From Acidipropionibacterium jensenii DSM 20535 (GTDB taxonomy: Bacteria; Actinomycetota; Actinomycetes; Propionibacteriales; Propionibacteriaceae), in NCBI RefSeq assembly GCF_000425285.1, contig NZ_AUDD01000023.1:1-40798 (forward strand): DNA of 40,798 bases, in the 5' to 3' direction. Below are positions 23,796-34,388 of the stretch, in pieces. Position 1 is the stretch's first letter. Each line of letters begins with the position of its first letter. Position numbers and translations under genes: made by a program. The notes beneath the pieces were generated by a model. It made no database searches. It worked only from the letters and a program-made list of their open reading frames with translations, and was not told the origin of the DNA.

Positions 23796-25298
23796 GTGAC
23801 CACGACCAGCGATCAGTCGCAGTCGAGTGGGGTGGCAGCCGTCATCGTGCTGGCAGCCGGCGGCGGCACCCGGATGAGGTCCAAGCGGTCGAAGCTCCTC
23901 CACGAGGTCGCCGGACGCCCGATGCTGTCCTGGGCGGTCAACGCCGCCCGCGGTCTGGACCCCCAGCATCTGGTCGTGGTGGTCGGGCATCTGCGCGATC
24001 AGGTCGAGGCCCAGCTGGCCGAGGACGCCCCCGACGTCGTCACCGCCGTCCAGGCCGAGCAGAAGGGCACCGGTCACGCGGTGGCCTGCGCCCTGGAGGG
24101 GCTGGGCGATCTGACCGGTGAGGTCGTCGTCACCTACGCCGACGTCCCGATGCTCAACACCCAGACCCTGCAGGACCTCGTCCGGGCCCATCGGTCGGCG
24201 CACACCCTGGCCACCGTCCTCACCGCCGAGGTGCCCGACCCGACCGGCTACGGCCGGGTGCTGCGCAACGGCGAGGAGGTTGTCGGCATTGTCGAGCACA
24301 AGGACGCCGACGACGCCCAGCGCCGCATCCGGGAGATCAACTCCGGCATCTACGTCTTCGACGCCGCGGCCCTGCGACGCGGGGTCGCGGCGCTGTCCAA
24401 TGACAACGCCCAGGGCGAGTACTACCTCACCGATGTGGTCTCGATGGCCGCCTCGGGCCAGATCCACGGCGACGACCCGGCCCGGCACGGCGTCGGGGCG
24501 CACCGCACCGACGACCTGTGGCAGACCGAGGGGGTCAACGACCGCGTCCAGCTGTCGCGGGTCAACGCCGAGATGAACCGGCGGATCCTCGAGAAGTGGA
24601 TGCGCGCCGGGGTGACCATCGCCGACCCGACGAGCACCTGGATCCAGCCGGACGTCGACCTCGGGCAGGACGTCACGATCCTCGCCGGCAGCAGTCTCAA
24701 CGGCGCCACCAGCATCGGGTCGGGTGCCGTCATCGGGCCCGAGACCACCCTCACCGACTGCGAGGTCGGCCAGGACGTCGTGGTCAGGCGCACCGAGGCG
24801 ACCCTGGCGGTGCTGGGGGACGGCGTGCGGGTCGGCCCCTGGGCGAACCTGCGGCCGGGCACGGTGCTCGACCAGGACACCCGGATCGGTGCCTTCGTGG
24901 AGACCAAGAACGCCCACCTGGGGGCCGGCACCTCGGTGCCGCGGCTGGTCTACGCCGGCGACGTCGTCATCGGCACCGATGTCACGGTCGGCGCCGGGGC
25001 GGTGTTCGCCAACAATGACGGCCGCACCACCAGCACCACCAGCGTCGGCGACGGCGCCTTCGTCGGCTCCAATGTCGTTGTGGTGGCTCCGGTCACCATC
25101 GCCCCGGGGGCCTTCCTGGCCGCCGGCTCGGCGATCACCGAGGATGTGCCCGCCGACTCCCTGGCCATCGCCAGGCAGCGGGGCCACATCAGCACGGGCT
25201 GGGCTGCCCGGCACCGGGAGCAGATGGCTCCCCCAGCAGACTCGGACCCCAGGTCCGACACACGAAACCACATTTCCACGCCGGAGGATCATTCGTGA
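23796..25298 (+). CDS. glmU: Bifunctional GlmU (uridylyl-/acetyltransferase)
   Basis: A 500-residue enzyme making UDP-GlcNAc for peptidoglycan. The N-terminal uridylyltransferase shows LAAGGGTRMRSKRSKLLHEV and the GTGHAV motif. The C-terminal half (from ~residue 255) is a left-handed beta-helix with hexapeptide repeats. In the acetyltransferase site the usual HLTY(V/L)GD reads RLVYAGD, so the position of the proposed catalytic His (E. coli His363) is Arg383, and NYDG is NNDG. The GTG at 23796 has GAGGGG eight bases upstream; the GTG at 23787 is an alternative. The stop overlaps prs (GTGA). Confidence 0.92.
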   Translation: MTTTSDQSQSSGVAAVIVLAAGGGTRMRSKRSKLLHEVAGRPMLSWAVNAARGLDPQHLVVVVGHLRDQVEAQLAEDAPDVVTAVQAEQKGTGHAVACALEGLGDLTGEVVVTYADVPMLNTQTLQDLVRAHRSAHTLATVLTAEVPDPTGYGRVLRNGEEVVGIVEHKDADDAQRRIREINSGIYVFDAAALRRGVAALSNDNAQGEYYLTDVVSMAASGQIHGDDPARHGVGAHRTDDLWQTEGVNDRVQLSRVNAEMNRRILEKWMRAGVTIADPTSTWIQPDVDLGQDVTILAGSSLNGATSIGSGAVIGPETTLTDCEVGQDVVVRRTEATLAVLGDGVRVGPWANLRPGTVLDQDTRIGAFVETKNAHLGAGTSVPRLVYAGDVVIGTDVTVGAGAVFANNDGRTTSTTSVGDGAFVGSNVVVVAPVTIAPGAFLAAGSAITEDVPADSLAIARQRGHISTGWAARHREQMAPPADSDPRSDTRNHISTPEDHS

Positions 25299-26263
25299 GC
25301 GGTGCCACACGACCCAACAACAAACACCTGATGCTCTGTTCGGGACGGGCATACCCCGAACTCGCACAGGAGATCGCCGAGGAGCTGGGAGTCGAGCTGG
25401 TTCCCTCGCGCCAGGTCACTTACGCCAACTCAGAGATCTACGTCCAGTTCCAGGAGTCCGTGCGCGGCTGCGACGCCTTCGTCGTCCAGTCCCACTGCGC
25501 ACCGGTCAACGAGGCCATGATGGAGCAGCTCATCATGATCGACGCCCTCAAGCGCGCCTCCGCCAAGCGGATCACCGTCGTCGCCCCGTTCTACCCCTAC
25601 GCCCGCCAGGACAAGAAGCACCTCGGTCGCGAGCCCATCTCGGCGCGCCTGATGGCCGACCTGTTCCTGGCCGCCGGAGCCGACCGGATCATGGCCGTCG
25701 ACCTGCACGCCGCCCAGATCCAGGGGTTCTTCGACGGTCCCGTCGACCACCTGTGGGCCCTGCCGGTGCTCTCGGACTACGTCCACGAGAAGTACGGCAG
25801 CGAGGACGTCGTGGTGGTCTCCCCGGACGCCGGCCGGGTGCGACTGGCCGACATGTGGACCGACAAGCTGGGCTGCCAGCTGGCGATCATCCACAAGCGC
25901 CGTGACCCGAACAAGGCCAACGAGGCGACCACCCACGAGGTGGTCGGCAAGGTGAAGGGCAAGACCTGCATCCTGGTCGACGACATGATCGACACCGCGG
26001 GCACCATCTGCCAGGCCGCCAAGGCCCTCAAGGAGCACGGTGCCGCCAAGGTCATCGCCGCGGCCACCCACCCGGTGCTGTCCGGCCCGGCGGCCGACCG
26101 GATCAACGCCTCCCCGATCGAGGAGCTCATCGTCACCAACACCCTGCCGACCCCAGACGGGGTGCACATCCCGAAGATGACGGTGCTGTGCATCGCCCCG
26201 CTCATCGCCAAGGCCATCCAGCAGGTCTTCGAGGACGGATCGGTCGCCCAGCTGTTCCGCTGA
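25295..26263 (+). CDS. prs: Ribose-phosphate pyrophosphokinase
   Basis: A 322-residue enzyme making PRPP from ribose-5-phosphate and ATP, for purines, pyrimidines, His, Trp and NAD. The N-terminal MLCSGRAYPELAQEI, the catalytic-loop region APFYPYARQDKKHLGREPIS, DLHAAQIQGFF and the PRPP-binding LVDDMIDTAGTI are intact. The GTG at 25295 overlaps the glmU stop and has a good GGAGG at 25283-25287. The glmU-prs order is conserved in Actinobacteria and links cell-wall sugar and nucleotide supply. Confidence 0.96.
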   Translation: MSGATRPNNKHLMLCSGRAYPELAQEIAEELGVELVPSRQVTYANSEIYVQFQESVRGCDAFVVQSHCAPVNEAMMEQLIMIDALKRASAKRITVVAPFYPYARQDKKHLGREPISARLMADLFLAAGADRIMAVDLHAAQIQGFFDGPVDHLWALPVLSDYVHEKYGSEDVVVVSPDAGRVRLADMWTDKLGCQLAIIHKRRDPNKANEATTHEVVGKVKGKTCILVDDMIDTAGTICQAAKALKEHGAAKVIAAATHPVLSGPAADRINASPIEELIVTNTLPTPDGVHIPKMTVLCIAPLIAKAIQQVFEDGSVAQLFR

Positions 26264-26300
26264 GCAGGGCCGTCGGTACCGCCGCCGAGCTCCGCAGACA

Positions 26301-26330
26301 GACGCCGTCGCCCCTCGGGGCGACGGCGTC
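26301..26330 (+). terminator. prs: Hairpin terminator after prs
   Basis: A 14-base perfect stem, GACGCCGTCGCCCC (26301-26314) and GGGGCGACGGCGTC (26317-26330), with a tight centre. There is no U tract. It separates glmU-prs from rplY-pth. Confidence 0.75.
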
Positions 26331-26369
26331 CTGCTCGCCCCAGGTTTGCCGGCCGAAGTCCTGCTGAGC

Positions 26370-26375
26370 TAGAAT
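26370..26375 (+). promoter_or_regulatory. rplY: Candidate -10 of rplY
   Basis: TAGAAT, with TTGCCG at 26345-26350 as a -35 (19-base spacing, somewhat long). The implied leader is about 100 bases and ends in an AGGAG before the rplY ATG. Confidence 0.45.
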
Positions 26376-26483
26376 CTACCACTGCTTGGCGAGGGACCGC
26401 AGGGTCCGTGATCGACTGGCCGTCCAGAGTTCTGGACTCTCCACTCGTCGAGCCCCCATCCGGTTCCGAGTAGGAGAAATCAC

Positions 26484-27119
26484 ATGGCTGACGTCATCGT
26501 CATCAAGGCCGCCAAGCGCACCGAGTTCGGCAAGGGCGCGGCCCGTCGCATCCGCCGCGAGGACCTCGTCCCCGCCGTGATGTACGGACACGGCTCCGAT
26601 CCCATCCACATCACCCTGCCGGGTCACGAGACCCTGCTGGCACTGCGTTCCGAGAACCCGCTGCTGTCGATCGAGGTCGAGGGCGACGAGCCCCAGCTGG
26701 CCCTTCCGAAGGACGTCCAGCGCGACATCCTCACCGGTTTCGTCCGCCACGTCGACCTGCTGACCGTGCGTCGCGGTGAGAAGGTCACCGTCACCGTCTC
26801 GCTGCGCGTCGAGGGCGAGCCCGAGGTCGGTACGGTCGCCACCGTCGACGTCAACGAGGTCGAGGTCAACGCCGATCCGCTGAACATCCCCGAGAGCCTC
26901 GTCGTCGACGTCACCGACCTGCCGGCCGGCCACAGCATCAACCTGGGTTCCGTGCCGCTGCCCGAGGGAGTGGAGCTGGCCGCCGACCCGGAGGCCGTCG
27001 CCATCTCGATCGTGGTGCCCGCCGCCGAGCCGGAGGAGCCCGAGGCCACCGATGAGGACGCCGAGGGCGACGAGGACGCCGAGGGCGAGGCCGCCGACGC
27101 CGAGGACACCGACGAGTGA
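26484..27119 (+). CDS. rplY: 50S ribosomal protein L25/general stress protein Ctc
   Basis: A 211-residue protein of the long (CTC) form of L25, which binds 5S rRNA. The N-terminal L25 domain covers about 1-95 (KRTEFGKGAARRIRRE, VPAVMYGHG), followed by the TL5/Ctc C-terminal domain and a very acidic tail from ~180 made of EDAEG-like units. The ATG is preceded by AGGAG (26471-26475). The gene ends in a GTGA overlap with pth, the standard pairing in Actinobacteria. Confidence 0.95.
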   Translation: MADVIVIKAAKRTEFGKGAARRIRREDLVPAVMYGHGSDPIHITLPGHETLLALRSENPLLSIEVEGDEPQLALPKDVQRDILTGFVRHVDLLTVRRGEKVTVTVSLRVEGEPEVGTVATVDVNEVEVNADPLNIPESLVVDVTDLPAGHSINLGSVPLPEGVELAADPEAVAISIVVPAAEPEEPEATDEDAEGDEDAEGEAADAEDTDE

Positions 27120-27718
27120 CCAGAACCTGGCTGGTGGTCGGGCTGGGAAATCCCGGCCCGACCTACGCCGGGACGCGCCACAATGTCGGCGCAATGGTGG
27201 TCACCGAACTGTGCGCACGGGCCGGAGTGAGTCTCACCTCGGCCCGTGGCCAGCGGGCCGATGTGGCCCGCACCCGGATCTCCGCGGCCGGCCTGGCCGT
27301 CCCCTCGGCCCAGGCCGACCCGGTCATCCTGATGCGCAGTCGCACCTACATGAACGAGTCCGGGATCGCGGTCCGCAAGGTCGCCGACTTCTCGCACGTG
27401 CCGGTCGGGTCGGTGATCGTCATCCATGACGAGATCGACCTGGATCTGGGCCGGATCCGGGTCAAGGCGGGCGGCGGGGACAACGGCCACAACGGCCTGC
27501 GATCGATTCGCTCCCACCTGCACAGCGGCGAGTTCACCCGCGTCCGGGTCGGGGTCGGACGGCCGCCGGGCCACCAGGATCTGGCGGACTACGTGCTCAA
27601 GGGGTTTCCCTCCCGCGACAGGGACGAGATCGCGGTCCAGGTGGGGCTGGCCGCAGACGCAGTGGAGTGCCTGATGACCGACGGCCTGGCCGTCGCGCAG
27701 AACCGCTTCAACCACTGA
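27116..27718 (+). CDS. pth: Peptidyl-tRNA hydrolase
   Basis: A 200-residue enzyme that frees tRNA from peptidyl-tRNAs dropped by stalled ribosomes. VGLGNPGPTYAGTRHNVG carries the conserved Asn and catalytic His, and SRTYMNESG, IHDEIDLDLG and GGDNGHNGLRSI are all present. The GTG at 27116 overlaps the rplY stop by four bases. Confidence 0.96.
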   Translation: MTRTWLVVGLGNPGPTYAGTRHNVGAMVVTELCARAGVSLTSARGQRADVARTRISAAGLAVPSAQADPVILMRSRTYMNESGIAVRKVADFSHVPVGSVIVIHDEIDLDLGRIRVKAGGGDNGHNGLRSIRSHLHSGEFTRVRVGVGRPPGHQDLADYVLKGFPSRDRDEIAVQVGLAADAVECLMTDGLAVAQNRFNH

Positions 27719-27777
27719 CCCCGGGTCCCGACGTCATCCTGAGGGCGAACCGATGATGGATCCCGCGGCGGGCAACG

Positions 27778-27790
27778 TAGGGTGTTCGGG
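27778..27790 (+). promoter_or_regulatory. mfd: Candidate -10 element, leaderless mfd start
   Basis: TAGGGT (27778-27783) is followed by GTTCGG and the GTG at 27790. No Shine-Dalgarno sequence is present. The arrangement supports GTG 27790 as the start. Confidence 0.45.
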
Positions 27791-30700
27791 TGTCTCTGCC
27801 TGGCCTGGTCTCCCTGCTGTCCCATGAACCCGTCCTCGCCCGGGCGGTCCGCGACGGACTGACCGGTCACGTCCAGACCCTCGATCTCACCGCCGCGGCC
27901 CCCTCGCGACCGGCCGTCGCCGCCGTCCTTGCAGACTCCTTCGAGGGGTCGGGCCGCGGCCTCCCGATCCTCATGGTCACCAGCACCTTCCGGCAGGCCG
28001 AGGAGGTCACCGCCACCCTCGAGTCATGGCTGACTCCCGAGGAGGTCTGCTACTACCCGGCCTGGGAGACTCTCCCGCACGAGCGCCTCAGTCCGCGTTC
28101 CGACACCGTCGGCCGGCGGCTGGCGGTGCTTCGCCGACTGCTGGGCACCGGTGGCCAGCGCCCCCCGAAGGTCGTGGTGGCGCCGATCCGCGCGGTCCTC
28201 CAGCCCCAGGTGGCCGGGCTCGGCAGAATCGAACCCGTTGTGGTCAGGGTGGGGCAGGAGTACGACCTCACCCGGATCTGTCAGGATCTGGTCGACGCCG
28301 CCTACCTGCGCGTCGACATGGTGGAGCGTCGCGGCGAGTTCGCCGTACGGGGAGGGATCCTCGACGTCTTCCCGCCCGTGCTCGACCACCCGGTGCGCAT
28401 CGACTTCTTCGGCGACGAGGTGGAGGAGATCCGCTCCTTCTCGGTCGCCGACCAGCGCTCCACCGACCAGACGGTGGACCTCGTGACCGCCGCCCCGTGC
28501 CGCGAGCTCATCCTCTCCGACCAGGTGCGCGCGCGGGCCCGTGCGCTGCTGCCCGACCATCCCGAGCTGGCCGACATGCTCGAGAGGATCGGTCAGGGGC
28601 AGGCCGTGGAGGGCATGGAGGCCCTCATCCCGGCCCTGGTCGACCAGGTCGAACTGCTGCTGGACGTGCTTCCTCCCGAGTCCCTGGTACTGGCTTGCGA
28701 CCCCGAACTCATTCGGACCAGGGCGGCCGAACTGGTGCGCACCTCCGAGGAGTTCCTCAACGCCGGCTGGGCCGCCGCGGCAACCGGGGGAGACGCTCCG
28801 ATCGACCTGGCCGCGGTCGGCTACCGCGGCCTCGCCGAGGTCCGCCACCACGCCCTGGACCGGGGGATGTCCTGGTGGACGCTGTCCCCCTTCAGCGTCG
28901 ACCTGCCCTCCTCGGACTCCGCAGAGGCATCCCAGCCCGGCGAGGACGCCGGCGAGACCTCCGCCGAGGAGCCCGTCGCGTCCTCGGCCCCCGACACCCT
29001 CGACCTCAGACTCGAGGAGGTCGACCCGTGGCACGGCGACGTCGACTCCGCGGTGTCGGCCATGTCGGGATCGCTGGCCGAGGGCTGGACCGTCGTGCTG
29101 GCCGTCGAGGGGGAGGGACTCGCCCATCGGCTGGCCGAGCTGCTCGCCGAGCACGACGTCGCCTGCCGGCTCGAGACCGACCTGCCCGGAGCGCTGACGG
29201 AGCTCGACCCCGAGGAGGTCGGTGGTGAGGACACCGGCGGTGCCGGGCGCCTTGAGGGCGAGTCCGCACAGACCGGCACCGGTGCGGCACCGGTGGTCCA
29301 CATCATCCGCGCCCACCAGCACCAGGGATTCCGCTCCCCGCGGCTCAGACTGGTGGTTCACGGCACCGCCGACCTCACCGGTCAGCAGGAGACCGCCGAC
29401 CGCGGCACCCGCCGGATGCCCGCCCGGCGACGCAACCAGATCCAGCCTCTGGAGCTCAAGCCGGGGGAGCTGGTCGTCCACGAGCAGCACGGGGTCGGCC
29501 GCTACGTCGAGATGATCCAGCGCACGGTGGCCGGGGCCACCCGCGAGTACCTGGTCATCGAGTACGCCCCCGCCCGCCGGGGCCAGCCCGGCGACCGGCT
29601 CTTCGTCCCGATGGACTCCCTGGACCAGATCACCCGGTACGTCGGCTCCGACTCGCCCGCCCTGGACAAGATGGGCGGGGCGGACTGGAAGAAGCGCAAG
29701 GCCCGGGCGAAGAAGGCGGTCAGGAAGATCGCCGCCGAGCTCATCAAGCTCTACGCCGCCCGGCAGGCCACCAAGGGCCACGCCTTCGGCCCCGACAGCC
29801 CCTGGCAGCGCGATCTCGAGGACGCCTTCGCCTATGTCGAGACCCCCGACCAGCTCACCACGATCGCCGACGTCAAGCACGACATGGAACAGGTCGTCCC
29901 GATGGACCGGCTGGTCTGCGGCGATGTCGGCTACGGCAAGACCGAGATCGCGGTGCGGGCCGCCTTCAAGGCGGTCCAGGACGGCAAGCAGGTCGCCGTC
30001 CTGGTGCCCACCACACTGCTGGTCCAGCAGCACACCCAGACCTTCAGCGAGCGCTACGCCGGATTCCCGGTCAACGTCGCCTCGCTGTCGCGGTTCCAGA
30101 CCGAGTCCCAGGCGCGCGAGGTCAGACAGGGGTTGGAGCGCGGCACCATCGACGTCGTGGTGGGCACCCACCGGCTGCTGTCGGACACCATGAAGTTCCA
30201 GGATCTCGGCCTGGTCATCATCGACGAGGAGCAGCGCTTCGGCGTCGAGCACAAGGAGGCCCTCAAGAAGCTGCGGGTCGACGTCGACGTGCTGTCGATG
30301 AGCGCCACCCCGATTCCGCGCACCCTGGAGATGGCGGTCACCGGGATCCGGGAGATGAGCACCATCGCCACCCCGCCCGAGGAGCGCCACCCGGTGCTCA
30401 CCTTCGCCGGACCCTATGATGACGGCCAGGTGGTCGCGGCGATCCGTCGCGAGCTGGCCCGGGAGGGTCAGGTCTTCTTCATCCACAACAAGGTCTCCGA
30501 CATCGAGAAGACCGCGGCCAGGCTGCGCGAGCTGGTTCCCGAGGCCCGGGTGGCGACCGCCCACGGGCAGATGCACGAGAAGCAGCTCGAGCAGATCATG
30601 CTGGACTTCTGGGAGCAGCGCGCCGACGTCCTGGTGTGCACCACCATCGTCGAGTCCGGGCTGGACATCTCCACCGCCAACACCCTGGTCGTCGACCGCG

Positions 30701-31524
30701 CAGACCGGATGGGACTGTCCCAGCTCCACCAGCTGCGCGGGCGGGTGGGCCGCAGCCGGGAGCGCGGCTACGCGTACTTCCTGTACCCGGCCGACAAGCC
30801 GCTCACCGAGACCGCCCACGACCGGCTGTCGACGATGGCCCAGCACACCGATCTGGGCGCCGGGATGGCGATCGCGATGAAGGACCTGGAGATCCGCGGC
30901 GCCGGAAACCTGCTGGGCGGGGAGCAGTCCGGCCACATCGCCGACGTCGGCTTCGACCTGTACATCCGGCTGGTCGGCGACGCCGTCGCCGAGTTCCGCG
31001 GCGACAAGGCCGAGGAGGAGCCGGAGATGCGCATCGAACTGCCGGTCGACGCGAACCTGCCGGTCGACTACGTGGAGTCCGAGAGGCTGCGCCTGGAGAT
31101 GTACAAGCGACTCGCCGAGGTGCGCTCCGACCAGGAGGTCGACGCCATCCGCGACGAGCTGCTGGACCGCTACGGGCCCCTTCCCGAGACCGTCGAGGCG
31201 CTGCTCGGGGTGGCCAGGTTCCGGCTGCTGTGCCGGGCCCACGGCATCCGCGAGGTGGTTCCCACCGGCTCGTCGATCAGGTTCTCCCCGCTCCACCTGC
31301 CGGAGTCCCGGGCGATGCGGCTCAAGCGGCTGTACCCGGGGGCGACCGTCAAGGACGCCGCCGGCCTGATCCTGGTGCCCAAGCCCCGCACCGCACGGGT
31401 GGGGGGTCACCCGTTGGGCGGCGCCCAGCTGCTCGACTGGGCGCGCACGGTGGTCACCGAGGTGCTCTCGACCCCGCAGCCGGCGAGGGCCCCGGAGCAG
31501 GCCCGTCCGGCGGTGGTCGGCTGA
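27790..31524 (+). CDS. mfd: Transcription-repair coupling factor
   Basis: A 1244-residue DNA translocase that removes RNA polymerase stalled at lesions and recruits UvrA. In order: a UvrB-like region (to ~350), an acidic low-complexity stretch near residues 375-405, the RNA-polymerase-interacting domain (LKPGELVVHEQHGVGRYVEM), Walker A GDVGYGKTE, the DEEQ box, the motif MSATPIPRTLEMA, and the helicase C-terminal part with ESGLDIS and QLRGRVGRS. A C-terminal TRCF domain follows. The position between glmU/prs/rplY/pth and mazG/eno matches Rv1020. The gene is complete. Confidence 0.97.
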   Translation: MSLPGLVSLLSHEPVLARAVRDGLTGHVQTLDLTAAAPSRPAVAAVLADSFEGSGRGLPILMVTSTFRQAEEVTATLESWLTPEEVCYYPAWETLPHERLSPRSDTVGRRLAVLRRLLGTGGQRPPKVVVAPIRAVLQPQVAGLGRIEPVVVRVGQEYDLTRICQDLVDAAYLRVDMVERRGEFAVRGGILDVFPPVLDHPVRIDFFGDEVEEIRSFSVADQRSTDQTVDLVTAAPCRELILSDQVRARARALLPDHPELADMLERIGQGQAVEGMEALIPALVDQVELLLDVLPPESLVLACDPELIRTRAAELVRTSEEFLNAGWAAAATGGDAPIDLAAVGYRGLAEVRHHALDRGMSWWTLSPFSVDLPSSDSAEASQPGEDAGETSAEEPVASSAPDTLDLRLEEVDPWHGDVDSAVSAMSGSLAEGWTVVLAVEGEGLAHRLAELLAEHDVACRLETDLPGALTELDPEEVGGEDTGGAGRLEGESAQTGTGAAPVVHIIRAHQHQGFRSPRLRLVVHGTADLTGQQETADRGTRRMPARRRNQIQPLELKPGELVVHEQHGVGRYVEMIQRTVAGATREYLVIEYAPARRGQPGDRLFVPMDSLDQITRYVGSDSPALDKMGGADWKKRKARAKKAVRKIAAELIKLYAARQATKGHAFGPDSPWQRDLEDAFAYVETPDQLTTIADVKHDMEQVVPMDRLVCGDVGYGKTEIAVRAAFKAVQDGKQVAVLVPTTLLVQQHTQTFSERYAGFPVNVASLSRFQTESQAREVRQGLERGTIDVVVGTHRLLSDTMKFQDLGLVIIDEEQRFGVEHKEALKKLRVDVDVLSMSATPIPRTLEMAVTGIREMSTIATPPEERHPVLTFAGPYDDGQVVAAIRRELAREGQVFFIHNKVSDIEKTAARLRELVPEARVATAHGQMHEKQLEQIMLDFWEQRADVLVCTTIVESGLDISTANTLVVDRADRMGLSQLHQLRGRVGRSRERGYAYFLYPADKPLTETAHDRLSTMAQHTDLGAGMAIAMKDLEIRGAGNLLGGEQSGHIADVGFDLYIRLVGDAVAEFRGDKAEEEPEMRIELPVDANLPVDYVESERLRLEMYKRLAEVRSDQEVDAIRDELLDRYGPLPETVEALLGVARFRLLCRAHGIREVVPTGSSIRFSPLHLPESRAMRLKRLYPGATVKDAAGLILVPKPRTARVGGHPLGGAQLLDWARTVVTEVLSTPQPARAPEQARPAVVG

Positions 31525-31531
31525 GGGGTCG

Positions 31532-31560
31532 TAGGATCGCAGCCGGGCGGTTCGCCGCCC
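31532..31560 (+). promoter_or_regulatory. Possible promoter and UUCG hairpin before lipoprotein
   Basis: TAGGAT (31532-31537) could be a -10. Just downstream, GGGCGG-TTCG-CCGCCC (31545-31560) forms a six-pair stem with a stable UUCG loop, either a weak terminator for mfd or a leader hairpin for the lipoprotein mRNA. Confidence 0.35.
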
Positions 31561-31594
31561 TGGCCACGCCAGGTACCAGTCAGGAGCTCCCACG

Positions 31595-32158
31595 ATGACG
31601 ACGACGTCCTCTTCCCAGTCCACCAGCACCCGCGGACGCCGGCCCCGGAACCGCCGGGTGCTGGGCGCACTGGCGGCCGGGGTCGTGGCACTGACCGGTC
31701 TGACCGGCTGCCTGCCCTCCTCGGGGATGGCCGTCCAGGTCGGCGATCAGCGGGTCTCGATGGACACCTTCGAGAACGACGTCGAGGCATGCTCGGCACT
31801 GGCCAACTCCCAGACGATGAGCCCCCGGCAGGTGATCGCCACCACCGTGACCCAGGCCGCGGTGGGGGAGGAGCTGCTGGCCCGGTCCGGACGCACCCTC
31901 ACCACCTCCCAGCGCGACGCCCTCATGCAGTCCAACAATCTGACGGCCCTCAACGCCAGTCCGACCTGCCGCCAGCTCGGACTCCGCCTGACCTCCCTGT
32001 ACGCCGTGGTCCAGGGGTCCGACGCCGACACCCTGAGACGCCAGGTCCACTCCCTCGACGTCCAGGTCAATCCGCGGCTGGGCGGATGGTATCCCGACCA
32101 GCTGCTGGTGGCCGGCAGCTCCTCGCTGTCGAGCCTGTGGGCCGGTTCCCGGGCATGA
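31595..32158 (+). CDS. Lipoprotein with SurA-N-like segment
   Basis: A 187-residue secreted protein. A basic N-terminus (residues 1-20), a hydrophobic stretch and the lipobox LTGC (Cys39) show a lipoprotein signal peptide. The mature part begins VQVGDQRVSMDTFENDV, which resembles the start of SurA/parvulin-associated chaperone domains, but there is no isomerase domain. AGGAG precedes the ATG at a normal distance. It lies between mfd and mazG with an ATGA overlap to mazG. M. tuberculosis has the lipoprotein lpqU in this neighbourhood, but I do not see a sequence match to it. It may be a substrate of the O-mannosyltransferase encoded upstream (inference). Confidence 0.75.
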   Translation: MTTTSSSQSTSTRGRRPRNRRVLGALAAGVVALTGLTGCLPSSGMAVQVGDQRVSMDTFENDVEACSALANSQTMSPRQVIATTVTQAAVGEELLARSGRTLTTSQRDALMQSNNLTALNASPTCRQLGLRLTSLYAVVQGSDADTLRRQVHSLDVQVNPRLGGWYPDQLLVAGSSSLSSLWAGSRA

Positions 32159-32865
32159 GCGAACGTCCCAGGGCCGATCTGGAGGAACTGGTCGACCTGG
32201 TGGCGGTACTGCGCGACCGCTGCCCCTGGGACGCACGGCAGACCCCCCGCAGCCTGGTCACCTACCTCATCGAGGAGACCGGGGAGGTGGTCGACGCGGT
32301 GGAGGTCGGCACCGATGAGGACCTCGTCGAGGAGCTCGGCGATCTCCTCCTCCAGGTCGTCCTGCACGCCCGGATCGCCGAGCAGCAGGGCCGTTTCGAC
32401 ATCAGGGACGTCGCCGGCGGCATCGTCACCAAGCTGCGCCGGCGCCACCCCCAGTTCTTCCCCGACGGGATCACCCTGTCGCCCACCCCGGTCGGCCCGC
32501 CGCCCGACGACCTGGACCGCAGCTGGGAGGCGCGCAAGGCCGTCGAGAAGGGGCGCCACTCCAGCCTGGACGGGATCGCCGAGTCGCTGTCGGCGCTGGC
32601 CAGGGCGGTCAAGGTGATCGCCCGGGTGCGCAAGCACCGGGTCGCGGTGGACCTGCCGACAGAGGCCCTCACCGCTGAGCAGGTCGGCGACCAGATCCTG
32701 GCCCTGGCGGCCAGGGCGCAGGCCCACGGGATCGACGCCGACCAGGCCACCCGGGAGGCGGTCCGCCGACTGGAGGAGCGGGTCCGGGGCGTCGAGCACC
32801 CCGCGGGGGACCGGGCGGAGAACTCGGCCCAGGATCTGGCCGAGGACCTCCGCCGGCTCGGCTGA
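32155..32865 (+). CDS. mazG: MazG-family nucleoside triphosphate pyrophosphohydrolase
   Basis: A 236-residue all-helical NTP pyrophosphatase that removes non-canonical or excess NTPs. The start LVAVLRDRCPWDARQTPRSL and the metal-binding EETGEVVDAVE ... EELGDLLLQVVLHA are diagnostic; a second, weaker MazG-like half ends near residue 170. The ATG overlaps the lipoprotein stop. The partner mfd nearby suggests a shared genome-maintenance theme. The gene corresponds to Rv1021. Confidence 0.92.
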   Translation: MSERPRADLEELVDLVAVLRDRCPWDARQTPRSLVTYLIEETGEVVDAVEVGTDEDLVEELGDLLLQVVLHARIAEQQGRFDIRDVAGGIVTKLRRRHPQFFPDGITLSPTPVGPPPDDLDRSWEARKAVEKGRHSSLDGIAESLSALARAVKVIARVRKHRVAVDLPTEALTAEQVGDQILALAARAQAHGIDADQATREAVRRLEERVRGVEHPAGDRAENSAQDLAEDLRRLG

Positions 32866-32932
32866 GCCCGCACGGTTGTGCAGCGACGCCGGCGGGGGGA
32901 ACTGGAGATGCGACCACCCGGGCGTGTCCTAG

Positions 32933-34267
<1,335 letters not shown>

Positions 34268-34309
34268 GTCATCCTCAGCTGAACCCGCAGAGCGGCTCAC
34301 CGCGAGTCG

Positions 34310-34345
34310 ACACGGCCCCGGATCCCATCGGATCCGGGGCCGTGT
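34310..34345 (+). terminator. eno: Strong hairpin terminator after eno
   Basis: A perfect 16-base stem, ACACGGCCCCGGATCC (34310-34325) and GGATCCGGGGCCGTGT (34330-34345), with the loop CATC. It is the strongest hairpin in the housekeeping block. Confidence 0.85.
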
Positions 34346-34388
34346 CGGTCCTGCAGCCGGCCGTCGCGGTGAGCCATCATGGACGGTG

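Noticed and set aside
28024-31629. Very long open frame on the minus strand opposite mfd
   Set aside because: It is a GC-rich shadow of mfd: its composition (runs of Gly, Val, Asp, Leu, Gln) reflects the reverse complement of codon bias, and it matches no family I know.
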